Of a stretch of 64,000 nucleotides of DNA, positions 38,907-48,408 are shown in pieces (position 1 is the stretch's first letter; each line of letters opens with the position of its first letter). The position numbers were made by a program, and so were the translations under genes. This DNA is from an uncultured Cellvibrio sp. (GTDB taxonomy: Bacteria; Pseudomonadota; Gammaproteobacteria; Pseudomonadales; Cellvibrionaceae). The notes beneath the pieces are model-generated. The model saw nothing but the letters and a program-made list of their open reading frames with translations, did not search any database and was not told the DNA's origin. The DNA lies in assembly GCA_946480695.1 (NCBI GenBank), contig CAMLKG010000008.1:1-64000 (forward strand). Reading direction: 5' to 3'.

Positions 38907-38950
38907 GCAGGAGGGGGAAACACCCCTACCAGCTCAGACTTTACGGTATG

Positions 38951-39344
38951 TCGGAGTCGGCCTGTAAGCCGGGTTCTGTCGTGGGCAATCATTCATCTGG
39001 GATTGATGTCGCCATCAACCTCAAGCGACCTACCCGCCCTCGATACGGGCCGCATCATTGAGGGCCTATTTGGTCTTGCTCCGAGCGGGGTTTACCTAGC
39101 CACAGCCTGTTACCAGTTGCGCGGTGCGCTCTTACCGCACCTTTTCACCCTTACCGGTTCTGGTTTGCCGAGGCACCTTGAACGTAGGCGGTTTGCTTTC
39201 TGTTGCACTTTCCGTGGGCTCACACCCCCCAGGCGTTACCTGGCGCTCTGCCCTATGGAGCCCGGACTTTCCTCCCCGATGCACCGGATGCCACTTGGAT
39301 AGAAGCGCCCAGTTAACACCGGAGCGACTGCCGAGCCGACTCCG
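38951..39344 (-). ncRNA. rnpB: RNase P RNA (class A)
   Basis: Catalytic RNA that matures the 5' ends of tRNAs. On the minus strand the conserved P4 5' side is visible in GAGGAAAGTCCGGGCTCC, followed by ATAGGGCAG, GGTAACGCCTGGGG, AGTGCAACAGAAAGCAAACC and GGTAAGGGTGAAAAGGTGCGG. Later come GGTAAACCCCGCTCGGAGCA, AGACCAAATAGG, and the 3' ACGACAGAACCCGGCTTAC. The ends pair as P1: CGGAGTCGGC at 39344-39335 with GCCGACTCCG at 38961-38952. The length of about 394 bases is normal. A sigma-70 promoter is correctly placed upstream. Reading frames across this interval are meaningless. Confidence 0.97.
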
Positions 39345-39351
39345 AACCGGC

Positions 39352-39380
39352 ACCATACGCGCCGGATAGCAACTCCGCAA
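39352..39380 (-). promoter_or_regulatory. Sigma-70 promoter of rnpB
   Basis: On the minus strand the -35 element TTGCGG (39380-39375), a 17-base spacer and the -10 element TATGGT (39357-39352) are followed seven bases later by the predicted rnpB 5' end near 39344. Spacing and position agree with transcription starting at the first base of P1. Confidence 0.75.
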
Positions 39381-39410
39381 GTTTCATTAAGCGACAACTG
39401 CGGAATTTTT

Positions 39411-39426
39411 TGTGATTCAAATCACT
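39411..39426. promoter_or_regulatory. CRP/Vfr-like binding site
   Basis: TGTGATTCAAATCACT matches the CRP consensus TGTGA-N6-TCACA at nine of ten key positions, with perfect GTGATT/AATCAC arms. It lies between the rnpB promoter and the TonB receptor gene, 157 bases before the receptor start. Carbon-state control of the receptor is a plausible inference. Confidence 0.5.
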
Positions 39427-39582
39427 AAAAGTATCAACCTTATTCCATCAAAGAGGCAAAATAGGCCACTAACTGGTATTTTTTATGCCTTAGGCTATTA
39501 ATTAGTGAATATTTATTGCTCCTCTATAGGGAAAATAGACTTCACGCTCAACATTCACAATAAAAGCTCAGGAGATGCACAC

Positions 39583-41958
39583 GTGAAAGTACGCACACTC
39601 AACATGCTGGCAATGGCTATTGCCTTGGCACCAACCCTCCCTGCCCTGGCACAAGATGACAGCCCGGCATTGGAAGAAATCCTGGTCACAGCGCAAAAAC
39701 GCGTACAAAGTTTGCGCGATGTCCCCATTTCGGTAAATGCGCTAAGCAATGAAAAAATTGAGGATTCAGGGATAACCAGCATTGAACGCATTGCCGATTA
39801 CATCCCCAGTTTTAATATGACCCAAACCGGTATCGGTACCAATATCGCCATTCGCGGTATTAGTTCCGGTGTCAACCAGGGCTTTGAACAATCCGCCGCC
39901 CAATTTGTTGATGGTGTGCATTATGGTCGCGCCCAATTGGCGAGGGCACCGTTCCTTGATATCGAGCGCATAGAAGTATTGCGCGGACCGCAAAGTATCA
40001 TTTTCGGCAAGAACTCCACCGCGGGTGCCATCAGCATCACTACCGCCAAACCTGGCGATGAGCTTGAGGCAAAGTTAACTGCGCTGTACGAGCCTGAGCA
40101 TGGTGAGCAAGACATACGCCTGGTGCTCTCCGGCCCTATCAGCGATACCGTGGGCGGTCGCCTGGCTATCCTCGATAGCAGCATTGATGGCTTTATGGAA
40201 AATACCACCTTGCAACGCGACGAATCGGGCGATAAAAACCGTGTGGTTCGCGCAACGCTGCAATGGCAGCCAAGCGATTTATGGGACATTACCTTAAAGG
40301 TGGAAGACGGCTCTTTCGATAGCGATGGCCGGAATATTGAAGTTGTGAAGCCGATTGAACTTCCTGACTCGACCGGCAACGCAACACCCTATGCCCGTGC
40401 ACTGGGCTTTTTTACCCAGGGCAAGTATTTGCTCGATACCACCCACGATTGGAAACGCCAATCAAACGGGGATTACAGCTATAACGACACCGAAAACGTA
40501 ACCCTGACGATAGCGCGTGACATTGGTGAGCACACCCTGACATCGGTGACCGGTTATAACGCCTACACCTACGATGAGTTGTGTGATTGTGATTTTACCG
40601 GCGCATCCGGCTTCAACATCCTGTCGGATGAGGACTACAGCCAGGTGAGCCAGGAACTGCGCATCACCTCACCGGAAGATGAAACCCTTAGTTACCTGGG
40701 GGGACTTTTCTTCCAGAGCAGTTCGCTGGATTTCCATGATTCCGTGCGCGTGCCGGGCGATAGTTTTATCGCCACCGCATTCACCCCATTACTTGGGGCA
40801 ACCGCAGCTAACTTGCTGCGCGACGCATCAACCCAGCGGAATTTTGAACAGGATACCGACCTCGCTGCGATCTTTGCGCAAGTTACCTGGAATTTCAGTG
40901 ACTTATCGCGATTGATCCTCGGCGCCCGCTACACCGCCGAACAAAAGGAAGCCAGTCGCATCCAGTACCATGTAAGCAATACCGGCATAATCCTGCCTGA
41001 GGGTACGCCCACTGATCCCTACAACATTATCTGGAGTCAATTTAAAGTTGACCCGCACTCCGTTAAAGGGGATCGGGATGAGTCTGCATTTACCCCTCTG
41101 GTTACCTTCCAGCATGATTTGAATAGCACTGACATGTTGTACGCCAGTTTCACCACCGGTTTTAAATCCGGCGGTTTTGACGTGCGCTCCAATGCGGCAC
41201 CCAATAGCCTTGGCGGTGTTTACCCCAGCATCCAGGGCACATGGGAATTTGAAGAGGAGCAGGTTAAAAACTACGAGCTGGGTGGCAAGTTTGTGTTGGG
41301 GGATGGTGCCGCCGAAATCAATGCTGCGATCTTCCGCTCCGAGTTTGAGGATATGCAAACCAGCCAATTCGACGGCAGCTTAAGCTTTAACGTCACCAAC
41401 GCCGGTAAAGCGGTGGTACAGGGTCTAGAGGTGGATGGCCGCTGGGCAATTACCGATAACCTGCTTGCGCGCGGTGGGGCGGCGTATATCGATTTTGAAT
41501 ACACCGATTTCCCGACTTCACAATGTTATTTTGGCCAGACCGATAACATTGGCGTTGCAGGCGATGGCGTGTGTGACGCAACCGGCCAACGCCGTGAATT
41601 TACCCCTGAATATCAGGGCAATATCGGTTTTGATTACACGATTAATTTCAGTAATGGCTTAAAACTGGTAAACACCCTGGATGTTATTTACAGCGACGAG
41701 TACCTGACGACACCGTCGCTTGACCCGCGCTTTAAACAGGACAGCTATACCAAAATCAATGCTCGCATTGCATTAAGCGGGAGCGATGAGATGTGGGAAT
41801 TGGCATTGATCGGCAAGAACCTGACCGATGAATCCATTGTTTCCTACGCTAACGGCCTGCCCGTGGCTTCAACCGTAACCCGGGGCACAGGTTCAGGTTA
41901 TTACGCGTTCTATGAGCGTCCCGAAAGTATCGCGGTCCAGGGCACGATTAAGTTCTAA
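39583..41958 (+). CDS. TonB-dependent outer-membrane receptor
   Basis: From GTG 39583 the protein has 791 aa; AGGAG lies eight to nine bases upstream, and the start gives a proper signal peptide (MKVRTLNMLAMAIALAPTLP, then ALAQ). The mature N-terminus has a TonB-box-like EEILVTAQKR. A plug domain follows (RDVPISVNALSNEKIEDSGITSIERIADYIPSFNM ... IEVLRGPQSIIFGKNSTAGAISITTAKP), then a 22-strand barrel (about 170-791) ending ERPESIAVQGTIKF with the terminal aromatic needed for BAM insertion. The plug type (QSLRDVPISV) is the large family found in aquatic proteobacteria, whose substrates range from iron chelates to glycans. No partner reveals the substrate. A 5' CRP-like site hints at carbon use. 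Two terminators follow. Confidence 0.94.
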   Translation: MKVRTLNMLAMAIALAPTLPALAQDDSPALEEILVTAQKRVQSLRDVPISVNALSNEKIEDSGITSIERIADYIPSFNMTQTGIGTNIAIRGISSGVNQGFEQSAAQFVDGVHYGRAQLARAPFLDIERIEVLRGPQSIIFGKNSTAGAISITTAKPGDELEAKLTALYEPEHGEQDIRLVLSGPISDTVGGRLAILDSSIDGFMENTTLQRDESGDKNRVVRATLQWQPSDLWDITLKVEDGSFDSDGRNIEVVKPIELPDSTGNATPYARALGFFTQGKYLLDTTHDWKRQSNGDYSYNDTENVTLTIARDIGEHTLTSVTGYNAYTYDELCDCDFTGASGFNILSDEDYSQVSQELRITSPEDETLSYLGGLFFQSSSLDFHDSVRVPGDSFIATAFTPLLGATAANLLRDASTQRNFEQDTDLAAIFAQVTWNFSDLSRLILGARYTAEQKEASRIQYHVSNTGIILPEGTPTDPYNIIWSQFKVDPHSVKGDRDESAFTPLVTFQHDLNSTDMLYASFTTGFKSGGFDVRSNAAPNSLGGVYPSIQGTWEFEEEQVKNYELGGKFVLGDGAAEINAAIFRSEFEDMQTSQFDGSLSFNVTNAGKAVVQGLEVDGRWAITDNLLARGGAAYIDFEYTDFPTSQCYFGQTDNIGVAGDGVCDATGQRREFTPEYQGNIGFDYTINFSNGLKLVNTLDVIYSDEYLTTPSLDPRFKQDSYTKINARIALSGSDEMWELALIGKNLTDESIVSYANGLPVASTVTRGTGSGYYAFYERPESIAVQGTIKF

Positions 41959-41983
41959 CCTGGCTATTAGCAAAATCGATTTA

Positions 41984-42006
41984 AGGGGCCATGGGCCCCT
42001 TTTTTT
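41984..42006 (+). terminator. Rho-independent terminator of the TonB receptor gene
   Basis: A perfect stem AGGGGCC / GGCCCCT with a three-base loop (41984-42000) is followed by TTTTTT (42001-42006). It lies 25 bases after the receptor stop. Confidence 0.9.
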
Positions 42007-42030
42007 GCATTCGCGCACGACAAAAATACG

Positions 42031-42062
42031 ACCATCATCCCGAACTGATGGTGCGTTTTTTT
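42031..42062 (+). terminator. Second tandem terminator
   Basis: ACCATCA (42031-42037) and TGATGGT (42046-42052) form a perfect 7-bp stem with an eight-base loop, followed after GCG by a run of seven T (42056-42062). It backs up the preceding terminator and isolates the EamA gene from the receptor. Confidence 0.75.
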
Positions 42063-42159
42063 ACCGGTATCCACCGTTAGGGGTCGCACGAGCGGCTATG
42101 GTTAATTTATGCTGTGAGCCTGTCGCCTGACGATTTTGGCGCAAAGACTGGATACCTCG

Positions 42160-43065
42160 ATGAACGACCCCGCCCCTCGCACCGCCCTGTCCGTTAATGT
42201 CCTGCCGGTTAATGTATTGAAAGGTTTTATCCTCGCGGCCACAGGCTTGTTGCTATTTGCCTGTATGGATAGCACCACCAAATACCTGGCTACCCATTAC
42301 AACGTCCCTACGGTTGTGGCCATGCGCTACATAGTCCATTGCGCCCTGATGTTAGTGATCCTGGCACCGCGGCATTCTGCCCGGCTTATCCAAACCCAGC
42401 GCACCGGCCTGGTGATATTGCGTGCTGCGATTTTGACAGTGGCATCACTTTGCATAGGTTTAGCCCTGCAAAAAATGCCGCTGGCAGAGACCACCGCCAT
42501 TAATTTCCTCGCCCCAACACTTATTGCCTTATTCGCCAGCTCGTTGTTAGGCGAACAGATCGGCACCCTGGGGTGGGCCGCAGTGGTTACCGGTTTTGTC
42601 GGGGTATTGTTGATTGCCCGCCCGGGAAGCGGGTTGGATGTGTGGGGAATTTTATTCGCGCTAGGTGCCGCGGCCGCAAATGCGGCTTACCAGGTATTGT
42701 CGCGGTTGCTGGCCAGTACCGAAACAGCCATTACCCTGCTGTTCTATACCGCATTGGTTGGCACAATAGTATTCGGCCTCGCCTTGCCATGGTTCTGGGA
42801 AAACAAGGCACCCACCAACACCGAAATCATTTTATTTCTTTGCATGGGCGCGTTCGGCGGATTGGGCCATTACCTGTTTACCCTCGCCTATCGCCATGCG
42901 CCAGCATCGGTACTCGCCCCCATGACCTATTTGCAATTGTTGTGGGCTGGGCTTCTGGGCTGGATAATTTTTGATACGGTCCCCGATGGCCTGGGAATCC
43001 TGGGTATGGTAATTATTGCCACATCCGGATTGTTGGTCGCATTTAAAACGAGGCGAACCCAATAA
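42160..43065 (+). CDS. DMT superfamily transporter, EamA domain
   Basis: A 301-aa inner-membrane protein with about ten hydrophobic segments in two EamA repeats: GFILAATGLLLFACMDSTTKYLATHYNVPTVVAMRYIVHCALMLVI in the first, and LDVWGILFALGAAAANAAYQVLSRLLASTETAITLLFYTALVGTIVFGLALP in the second. The EQIGTLGWAAVVTGFVGVLLIARPG stretch at the end of the first repeat is typical. Members export metabolites or amino acids; the substrate here is unknown. ATG 42160 is taken as start; a TTG 24 bases earlier is an alternative. It is followed by a dioxygenase gene on the same strand after about 105 bases. Confidence 0.9.
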   Translation: MNDPAPRTALSVNVLPVNVLKGFILAATGLLLFACMDSTTKYLATHYNVPTVVAMRYIVHCALMLVILAPRHSARLIQTQRTGLVILRAAILTVASLCIGLALQKMPLAETTAINFLAPTLIALFASSLLGEQIGTLGWAAVVTGFVGVLLIARPGSGLDVWGILFALGAAAANAAYQVLSRLLASTETAITLLFYTALVGTIVFGLALPWFWENKAPTNTEIILFLCMGAFGGLGHYLFTLAYRHAPASVLAPMTYLQLLWAGLLGWIIFDTVPDGLGILGMVIIATSGLLVAFKTRRTQ

Positions 43066-43170
43066 CGTACAAAAAACTGAACGTGTTACCGATAGATATT
43101 TACAACTCCAAGCCGACAGAAAAACACAACACTGGTGTTATGTATCGGCGAGCCGTCACAGGTCATCCCC

Positions 43171-43935
43171 ATGTTATCCCGCGATCAAATCCAAAGTTTT
43201 ACCGGTAACGGTTACCTGGTTCTCCCGCGCTTTGAATCTGCGGGATTCTGCGAGTACGTGATCGGTTTTGCACGGGATCAATTGCAACGACACCAGGCAC
43301 CGATTGAATACGAAGCAGATACCCAATACCCCGGCGCACCCCGCTCACGGGATGCTGAAGGCGGCAAAACAGCGCGACGCTTGCTAGGCGCCTACGGTCG
43401 CGACCCGCTGCTGGCAGACTGGGCAACTACCGCCAGGCTGCGCACCTCATTGCAATCGTTGTTAGGACCTGGTGTGTATCTGTCCCAATGCCATCACAAT
43501 TGCATTATGACCAAGCACCCTGACTACTCCAGCCGCACCGGCTGGCACCGCGACAGTCGCTACTGGAATTTTGCACGCCCCGCATTGGTTTCGGCGTGGC
43601 TCGCCTTGGGAAATGAGTTGCCGGAAAATGGCTGCCTGTTAGTGATTCCCGGTTCACACCTGTTAAAAATTGAATCCACACAGTTGGATGGGTTGCAATT
43701 CCTGCGCACAGATTTACAGGATAACGAAGAACTGCTAGCCCAAGCCATTCCAGTCCCGTTAAACCAGGGAGACCTATTGTTATTCCACAGTAATTTATTC
43801 CACGCAGCAGGACGCAATACTACCGGAAACACAAAATATTCGTTGGTGTTTACCTATCGCGGCGCGGACAACCCGCCAAAAGCAGGAACTCGATCCAGTT
43901 CAGTGCCCGATATTTTGCTGGCAGAAAGCAATTAA
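43171..43935 (+). CDS. Phytanoyl-CoA dioxygenase (PhyH) family Fe(II)/2-oxoglutarate oxygenase
   Basis: A 254-aa enzyme of the PhyH family. The iron-binding HxD is at TGWHRDSRYWN (His about 126, Asp about 128). The distal His is in LLFHSNLFHAAGRNTT (about 211), with the 2-oxoglutarate Arg four residues later. It also shows the N-terminal QIQSFTGNGYLVLPRF, the central VSAWLALGNELPENGCLLVIPGSHLL and the tail KYSLVFTYRGADNPP. Such enzymes hydroxylate small molecules or fatty-acyl groups; the substrate is unknown. ATG 43171 is used, with CAGGT upstream; a longer frame from GTG 43135 has no signal. Its neighbour, an EamA exporter, may handle a related metabolite, but this is only inference. Confidence 0.88.
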   Translation: MLSRDQIQSFTGNGYLVLPRFESAGFCEYVIGFARDQLQRHQAPIEYEADTQYPGAPRSRDAEGGKTARRLLGAYGRDPLLADWATTARLRTSLQSLLGPGVYLSQCHHNCIMTKHPDYSSRTGWHRDSRYWNFARPALVSAWLALGNELPENGCLLVIPGSHLLKIESTQLDGLQFLRTDLQDNEELLAQAIPVPLNQGDLLLFHSNLFHAAGRNTTGNTKYSLVFTYRGADNPPKAGTRSSSVPDILLAESN

Positions 43936-44065
43936 GTTTTTTAAATCAGCCCGGGCTATTCCAGGTGCCACCAATGGGTCGCACAGAACTATTACGCCAT
44001 AACGCTTTCAAACATAAAATCTTCCGGGCCATTTTTCCGAAACGATTGAAGGACTAGGTGATTCC

Positions 44066-44836
44066 ATGGCAGCAAATAAACTTCAAACGATTCGCGAATC
44101 TTTTTTTAATACCGTTTTTAGTTTATTGGGGCATATTGCTAATTGCGACGGGTTTATTAACCGCAATGAAATCAAGCGAATTGAAACCTATATGGAAAAA
44201 ATGGACCTCTCTGAAAAGTGCAAACGCGAAGCCAAGCATTTATTCCGGGCAGGCACCAGCCCGCAATTTAATATCAACCAGGTATTAAAGGAATTCGGAA
44301 AAACAGCTACGCCAAACCTTGTACAAATTTTGCTGGTCTATCTCATCAGCATGGCCAGGACGGATGGATTATTAGTCAAGAAAGAAATGAATGTCGTACA
44401 AAAGGTGGCTACCGAGTTGGGTTATAAGAGCATCATATTTGACCATCTGTTGCGAATGATCTCCGCCCAGGATGAATTTACTTCACCTCCGCCACAACAA
44501 AAAACCAACGGAGAAAATACCTGGAAAAAAAATGGTGATCAGCCTGGGACGGAACAGAAAAAAAACAATACCGGCAAGGAGAATTATTACCGCCAACAAA
44601 AACACACTCAACCCGATCTATATGAAGCTTATGATGCATTGGGTGTGACACGGGAAGCCTCCGACAAGGAGATTAAAAAGGCTTACCAAAAACTGGTAAG
44701 CCAATTCCACCCCGACAAATTGGTGGGCCAGGGAATGCCGCCGGATTTAATCAATGCGGCGACCGAGCGCTTCAAGAAAATCCAGGCCGCTTATGACTAC
44801 ATTAAAAAGCACCGCCATATCAATGTCATCATTTAA
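44066..44836 (+). CDS. DjlA-like J-domain co-chaperone with TerB domain
   Basis: A 256-aa protein. The N-terminal half (about 10-135) is a TerB/DjlA-type helical domain with acidic metal-binding-like motifs at [15 protein letters not shown] and [21 protein letters not shown] Gln/Lys/Asn-rich linker (about 140-180) leads to a C-terminal J-domain (about 184-250, [40 protein letters not shown]) with the HPD at about 215-217 that stimulates DnaK. E. coli DjlA begins with a membrane helix; no such segment is visible here, so this protein should be cytosolic. AGGTG precedes the ATG. Single gene that converges with the large acyltransferase gene; the 110 bases between them show no clear terminator. 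Confidence 0.88.
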   Translation: MAANKLQTIRESFFNTVFSLLGHIANCDGFINRNEIKRIETYMEKMDLSEKCKREAKHLFRAGTSPQFNINQVLKEFGKTATPNLVQILLVYLISMARTDGLLVKKEMNVVQKVATELGYKSIIFDHLLRMISAQDEFTSPPPQQKTNGENTWKKNGDQPGTEQKKNNTGKENYYRQQKHTQPDLYEAYDALGVTREASDKEIKKAYQKLVSQFHPDKLVGQGMPPDLINAATERFKKIQAAYDYIKKHRHINVII

Positions 44837-44946
44837 CAAAGCATCCACCCGCGACAATCAGCTCCGGTTCCCACCTAAATATTGATAGGCCAACGTTGAG
44901 CCATGGATGTGATAAACATTACACAGCCCTGTATAAATCATGGCAA

Positions 44947-47900
44947 TTATACCGCCAAGCCCAATGCTAACTGCTTGGCCGAACTGAAGTCAGTTTTGCC
45001 ACTGCCCAGCTTTGGAATTGATTCGCAGACGAATACCTGTGTCGGAATCATCAGTGGATTGCAATTAATGGCCAACAATCGCTGGCGCAGTTCACTGGCG
45101 TCAATGGCAATCGTGATGAGCAATACAATCTGTTCGCCTTTCTTCTCGTCGGGAATATTCAATGCCACCCACTCAACATCGGGTTCGGTAATTACCTTTT
45201 TAATTTCCTGTTCGACCGCACCCAGGCTGATCATTTCCCCGCCGAGTTTGGCGAAACGTGAATAGCGATCAACAATGGTGAGAAACCCGTCAGCATCCAC
45301 ATGGCCCTTGTCTCCCGTTTTGTACCAGCGACGGCCATCCAGATCGACAATGACGGACCTGGTTTTTTCCTCATCGTTTAAATACCCAAGCATTACTTGC
45401 GTACCGGAAATTAAAATCAAACCGTCTTCACCCATGGGCAGCGCTTGCAAGCTGGCAGGGTCCACAACACGGAACGAACAACCGGGCAATGGAAGGCCAA
45501 CCGTACCGAGTTTATTGCCCACTTGAACGTGCCAATCGTTAGGGTCCAATTGATCCGGGATATTGACGCTGGCGACCGGTGTGGTTTCCGTTGCGCCGTA
45601 ACCTTCGTAAATAATTTTATTGAAGCGCTGCTGGAATTCCTCGCGCACTTCCGGCGCAAGTTTCTCTGCACCCGCAACCACAATCCGCAAAGGATCCAGC
45701 ATCAGTGGCTGCACTTTTTTATTTTTGCAATATAACCGCAAGAAAGTGGCGGTTGCACACATCACCGTTACGCGATGGCGTGAAATGGCCTTGGCAATAT
45801 TTACCACGTCCGTCGGGTCCGGATGGCAAACCACGGGGATACCTTCAATAAGCGGGAGGAGCGTCGTTACCGTTAAACCAAATGAATGGAACGGTGGCAA
45901 ACAACCCATTACCACATCGTCATCACGGGTTTTAAGCACGTCGCTGATTTGCTTGATATTAGCAATAAAATTTCGATGGCTTAACACTATACCCTTGGGC
46001 GTTCCCTCACTGCCGCTGGAGAATAAAATTGCCGCAGGGTCGTTGATACTCACCTTACAACCAAACACATGATAAAAGACATCAGCAGGCAATAAATGGG
46101 CGCCGATAAACCCCAGGGCCAGCATCCATTTGGAAAGTTGCTCCTTTAAATTTTCCAGGTACACAATATGCAAACCGCGCAACATTGCATCGGTATCCAT
46201 ACCGCGTCCCTTCAATTTTTCAATAAATTTTTCCGAAGTAAAAACCGTTTTAATTGCCGCATTATGAATACCGGCCTGGACTGCTGCGATACTGGTAGTG
46301 AAATTCAAATTCACTGCCGCCTGGCCATTTAACATCACCGCAAGGTTGGCGATGGTTGCAGCGCTGCTTGCCGGTAAAAGGATCGCGACATTTTGTTCGC
46401 AATCCAGTTTACGCATTTGTTGCGCAAAAGCGGTAATCACTGCCAGCATTTTGGCATTGCTTAATTCCGTACCGTTCGTATCGATGACGCAGGTTGCGCC
46501 CAGGTGTTCTTTAGCCGAACGTATGTAAGCAAGCGGGATGGGATCGAACTCGCGGCTCTGGTGTTCCCAGGCATCGAATGAAAGTTCAAATACTTTTTGC
46601 TTTAACTGTTCGGCTTTGGTTTCCATGGGCAACGGGAGGCCAAAGGTAATCACAACTTCGCGCCGCAATCCGCGCGCGGTATTTTTGCGTAATTTATCGC
46701 TCCGCGCCCGCGATAAGCGGCTGCCCCACAAACCATGCAAATAGAAAGGCACAATTACACCCGTCACACCTTCAACCACGCGTTCGTAGCCTGTGTGAAA
46801 CAAACCGAGCGCGCCGGTGCGACTAATTGCTCCCTCCGGAAACAGGCAAACCACTTCTCCCGCCTTTAATAATTCATTAATTTTTTGCAATGCTTCCTTG
46901 CTTTGTCCGCTGCTAATCGGAATCACGCCAAAAAATTTGAGGATGGGTTTTAAATACCATTGCTCGTAAATGGAACGGAGCATTACAAAACGTACCGGGC
47001 GCGGACAGGCAATTTGCACCATCGCCCAATCAATCCAACTGATATGGTTACCCAGCAGTAATGCCCCGCCGGTTTTTGGCAGGTGATCAAACCCCACCAC
47101 ATTGATTTTATATTTACCTTGCACCAGCGCCGCCGCCGCAATCCGTGTCAATGAATGGGGCAGCTCGTACACAGTGAAGGCCGCGCCGGCTAATGCAATC
47201 AGCATTAATAACCCGAATATTTGCGGGCTTGAAAGGCCAATACTTGCCAACAGCATTGTTAATCCCAAGAAGGCGATCATTCCAATGTTTTGGACCCAAT
47301 TGTTACCGGCGAGCACTGTGCCCAATTCATCGGCTTTGGCGTGGTATTGAATCAGGGCGTTGAGCGGAATAATAAATACTCCGCCCAATACTCCCACTCC
47401 CATAAATGTCATACCCATTAGCACCCGCGAATCCAGCGCCGGTAACAAACCAAGCAGCAATGCAAAACCCAGGGCACCGATGGGAATTAAACCCAATTCA
47501 ATATAGTTTTTGGAAAGTTTGCCGGCGATTAAAGAACCAATCACAATGCCGATTCCGGTACAGGCGAGAATCCCCTGGATCACTAACGTATTGGTTTCAT
47601 GCAATACCTCTTTTGCAAATGCCGGAAACGAGGCCAGCACCGCTTGGGAAATTGCCCAAAACATCGTTAGGCCAATAATGGATAACCAGATTTCGCGTTT
47701 AGCGGCGATAGTTTTTAAATTTTGTGCAAGGTACGCCCCGGTTAAATAGCTTTTGATTACAAAACGTCGGGATTGCTTTTCGCTTTCACTGTGCCGATCC
47801 GGCAATTGATAGGCCATCCACAATTCAACCAACGTAAAAGCGACCAAGGCCCACCCCAGTGGAGCAATATGCGAAATGATTGAATTAGCATCGGTAATGG

Positions 47901-48408
47901 CTACATCCTTCAAAAGGAATTCAAAGAGCGCGGAAAATACAAAGGTACTGCCGAGGATGGAAATAATCGTTAACGCCTGCACGATTCCATTAGCACCGGC
48001 GAGATGTAAATCCCCCACCAATTCGCGGATGTACCCGTACTTTGCCGGTGAATATATGGCGGCCTGGATTCCCAGGATAAAGGTCATTACAAACGCAAGC
48101 CAGAACCAGCCCTGGTAGTAAGCAAACACAATAACCGAAACGGCAACCAGTTCAGCCCATGCGCTGTATTGCATCACCTTATGCTTGGGATATTTATCGG
48201 AGATAAATCCGGCGGGGGAGAACAGCAAAATAAAGGGGAGAAGAATAAGCGCGTTAACCAGCGCCGTTAGAATCACCTGGGTATTGCCATCGTAAATTTT
48301 GAACACGGTATTCTGGATAACGATCTTATGGCCCAGGTCGATAAACGCATTAACAAACAACACCAGCAGGTAAGGCAAAAAACCTTTGATGCGGAAAAGT
48401 GGCAACAC
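44947..48408 (-). CDS. Three-domain MFS/lysophospholipid acyltransferase/acyl-ACP synthetase (Aas-like)
   Basis: A 1153-aa fusion. Residues about 1-410 are an MFS permease of the LplT lysophospholipid-flippase type (FLPYLLVLFVNAFIDLGHKIVIQNTVFKIYD ... FISDKYPKHKVMQYSAWAELVAVS). Residues about 425-620 are a PlsC acyltransferase with LLGNHISWIDWAMVQ (HxxxxD) and FPEGAISRTG. Residues about 650-1150 are an AMP-binding acyl-ACP synthetase with the P-loop ILFSSGSEGTPKGIVLSHRNF, YGATETTP, YKTGDKGHVDADGFLTIVDRYSRFAKLGGEMIS and the catalytic Lys in PKLGSGKTDFS. E. coli splits this into LplT and Aas; here one polypeptide should import lysophospholipid, activate fatty acid and re-acylate it at the inner membrane. 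The fusion is known in several proteobacteria. Confidence 0.92.
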   Translation of the reverse strand: MLPLFRIKGFLPYLLVLFVNAFIDLGHKIVIQNTVFKIYDGNTQVILTALVNALILLPFILLFSPAGFISDKYPKHKVMQYSAWAELVAVSVIVFAYYQGWFWLAFVMTFILGIQAAIYSPAKYGYIRELVGDLHLAGANGIVQALTIISILGSTFVFSALFEFLLKDVAITDANSIISHIAPLGWALVAFTLVELWMAYQLPDRHSESEKQSRRFVIKSYLTGAYLAQNLKTIAAKREIWLSIIGLTMFWAISQAVLASFPAFAKEVLHETNTLVIQGILACTGIGIVIGSLIAGKLSKNYIELGLIPIGALGFALLLGLLPALDSRVLMGMTFMGVGVLGGVFIIPLNALIQYHAKADELGTVLAGNNWVQNIGMIAFLGLTMLLASIGLSSPQIFGLLMLIALAGAAFTVYELPHSLTRIAAAALVQGKYKINVVGFDHLPKTGGALLLGNHISWIDWAMVQIACPRPVRFVMLRSIYEQWYLKPILKFFGVIPISSGQSKEALQKINELLKAGEVVCLFPEGAISRTGALGLFHTGYERVVEGVTGVIVPFYLHGLWGSRLSRARSDKLRKNTARGLRREVVITFGLPLPMETKAEQLKQKVFELSFDAWEHQSREFDPIPLAYIRSAKEHLGATCVIDTNGTELSNAKMLAVITAFAQQMRKLDCEQNVAILLPASSAATIANLAVMLNGQAAVNLNFTTSIAAVQAGIHNAAIKTVFTSEKFIEKLKGRGMDTDAMLRGLHIVYLENLKEQLSKWMLALGFIGAHLLPADVFYHVFGCKVSINDPAAILFSSGSEGTPKGIVLSHRNFIANIKQISDVLKTRDDDVVMGCLPPFHSFGLTVTTLLPLIEGIPVVCHPDPTDVVNIAKAISRHRVTVMCATATFLRLYCKNKKVQPLMLDPLRIVVAGAEKLAPEVREEFQQRFNKIIYEGYGATETTPVASVNIPDQLDPNDWHVQVGNKLGTVGLPLPGCSFRVVDPASLQALPMGEDGLILISGTQVMLGYLNDEEKTRSVIVDLDGRRWYKTGDKGHVDADGFLTIVDRYSRFAKLGGEMISLGAVEQEIKKVITEPDVEWVALNIPDEKKGEQIVLLITIAIDASELRQRLLAINCNPLMIPTQVFVCESIPKLGSGKTDFSSAKQLALGLAV

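Noticed and set aside
39003..39302. Reading frames of 99 and 81 codons on the plus strand and 82 on the minus strand
   Set aside because: They lie within rnpB, whose conserved RNA core and P1 pairing explain the sequence. Such frames are often misannotated as proteins.
43128..43139. AACAC-TG-GTGTT dyad before the PhyH gene
   Set aside because: Only five base pairs per arm; no supporting context for an operator.
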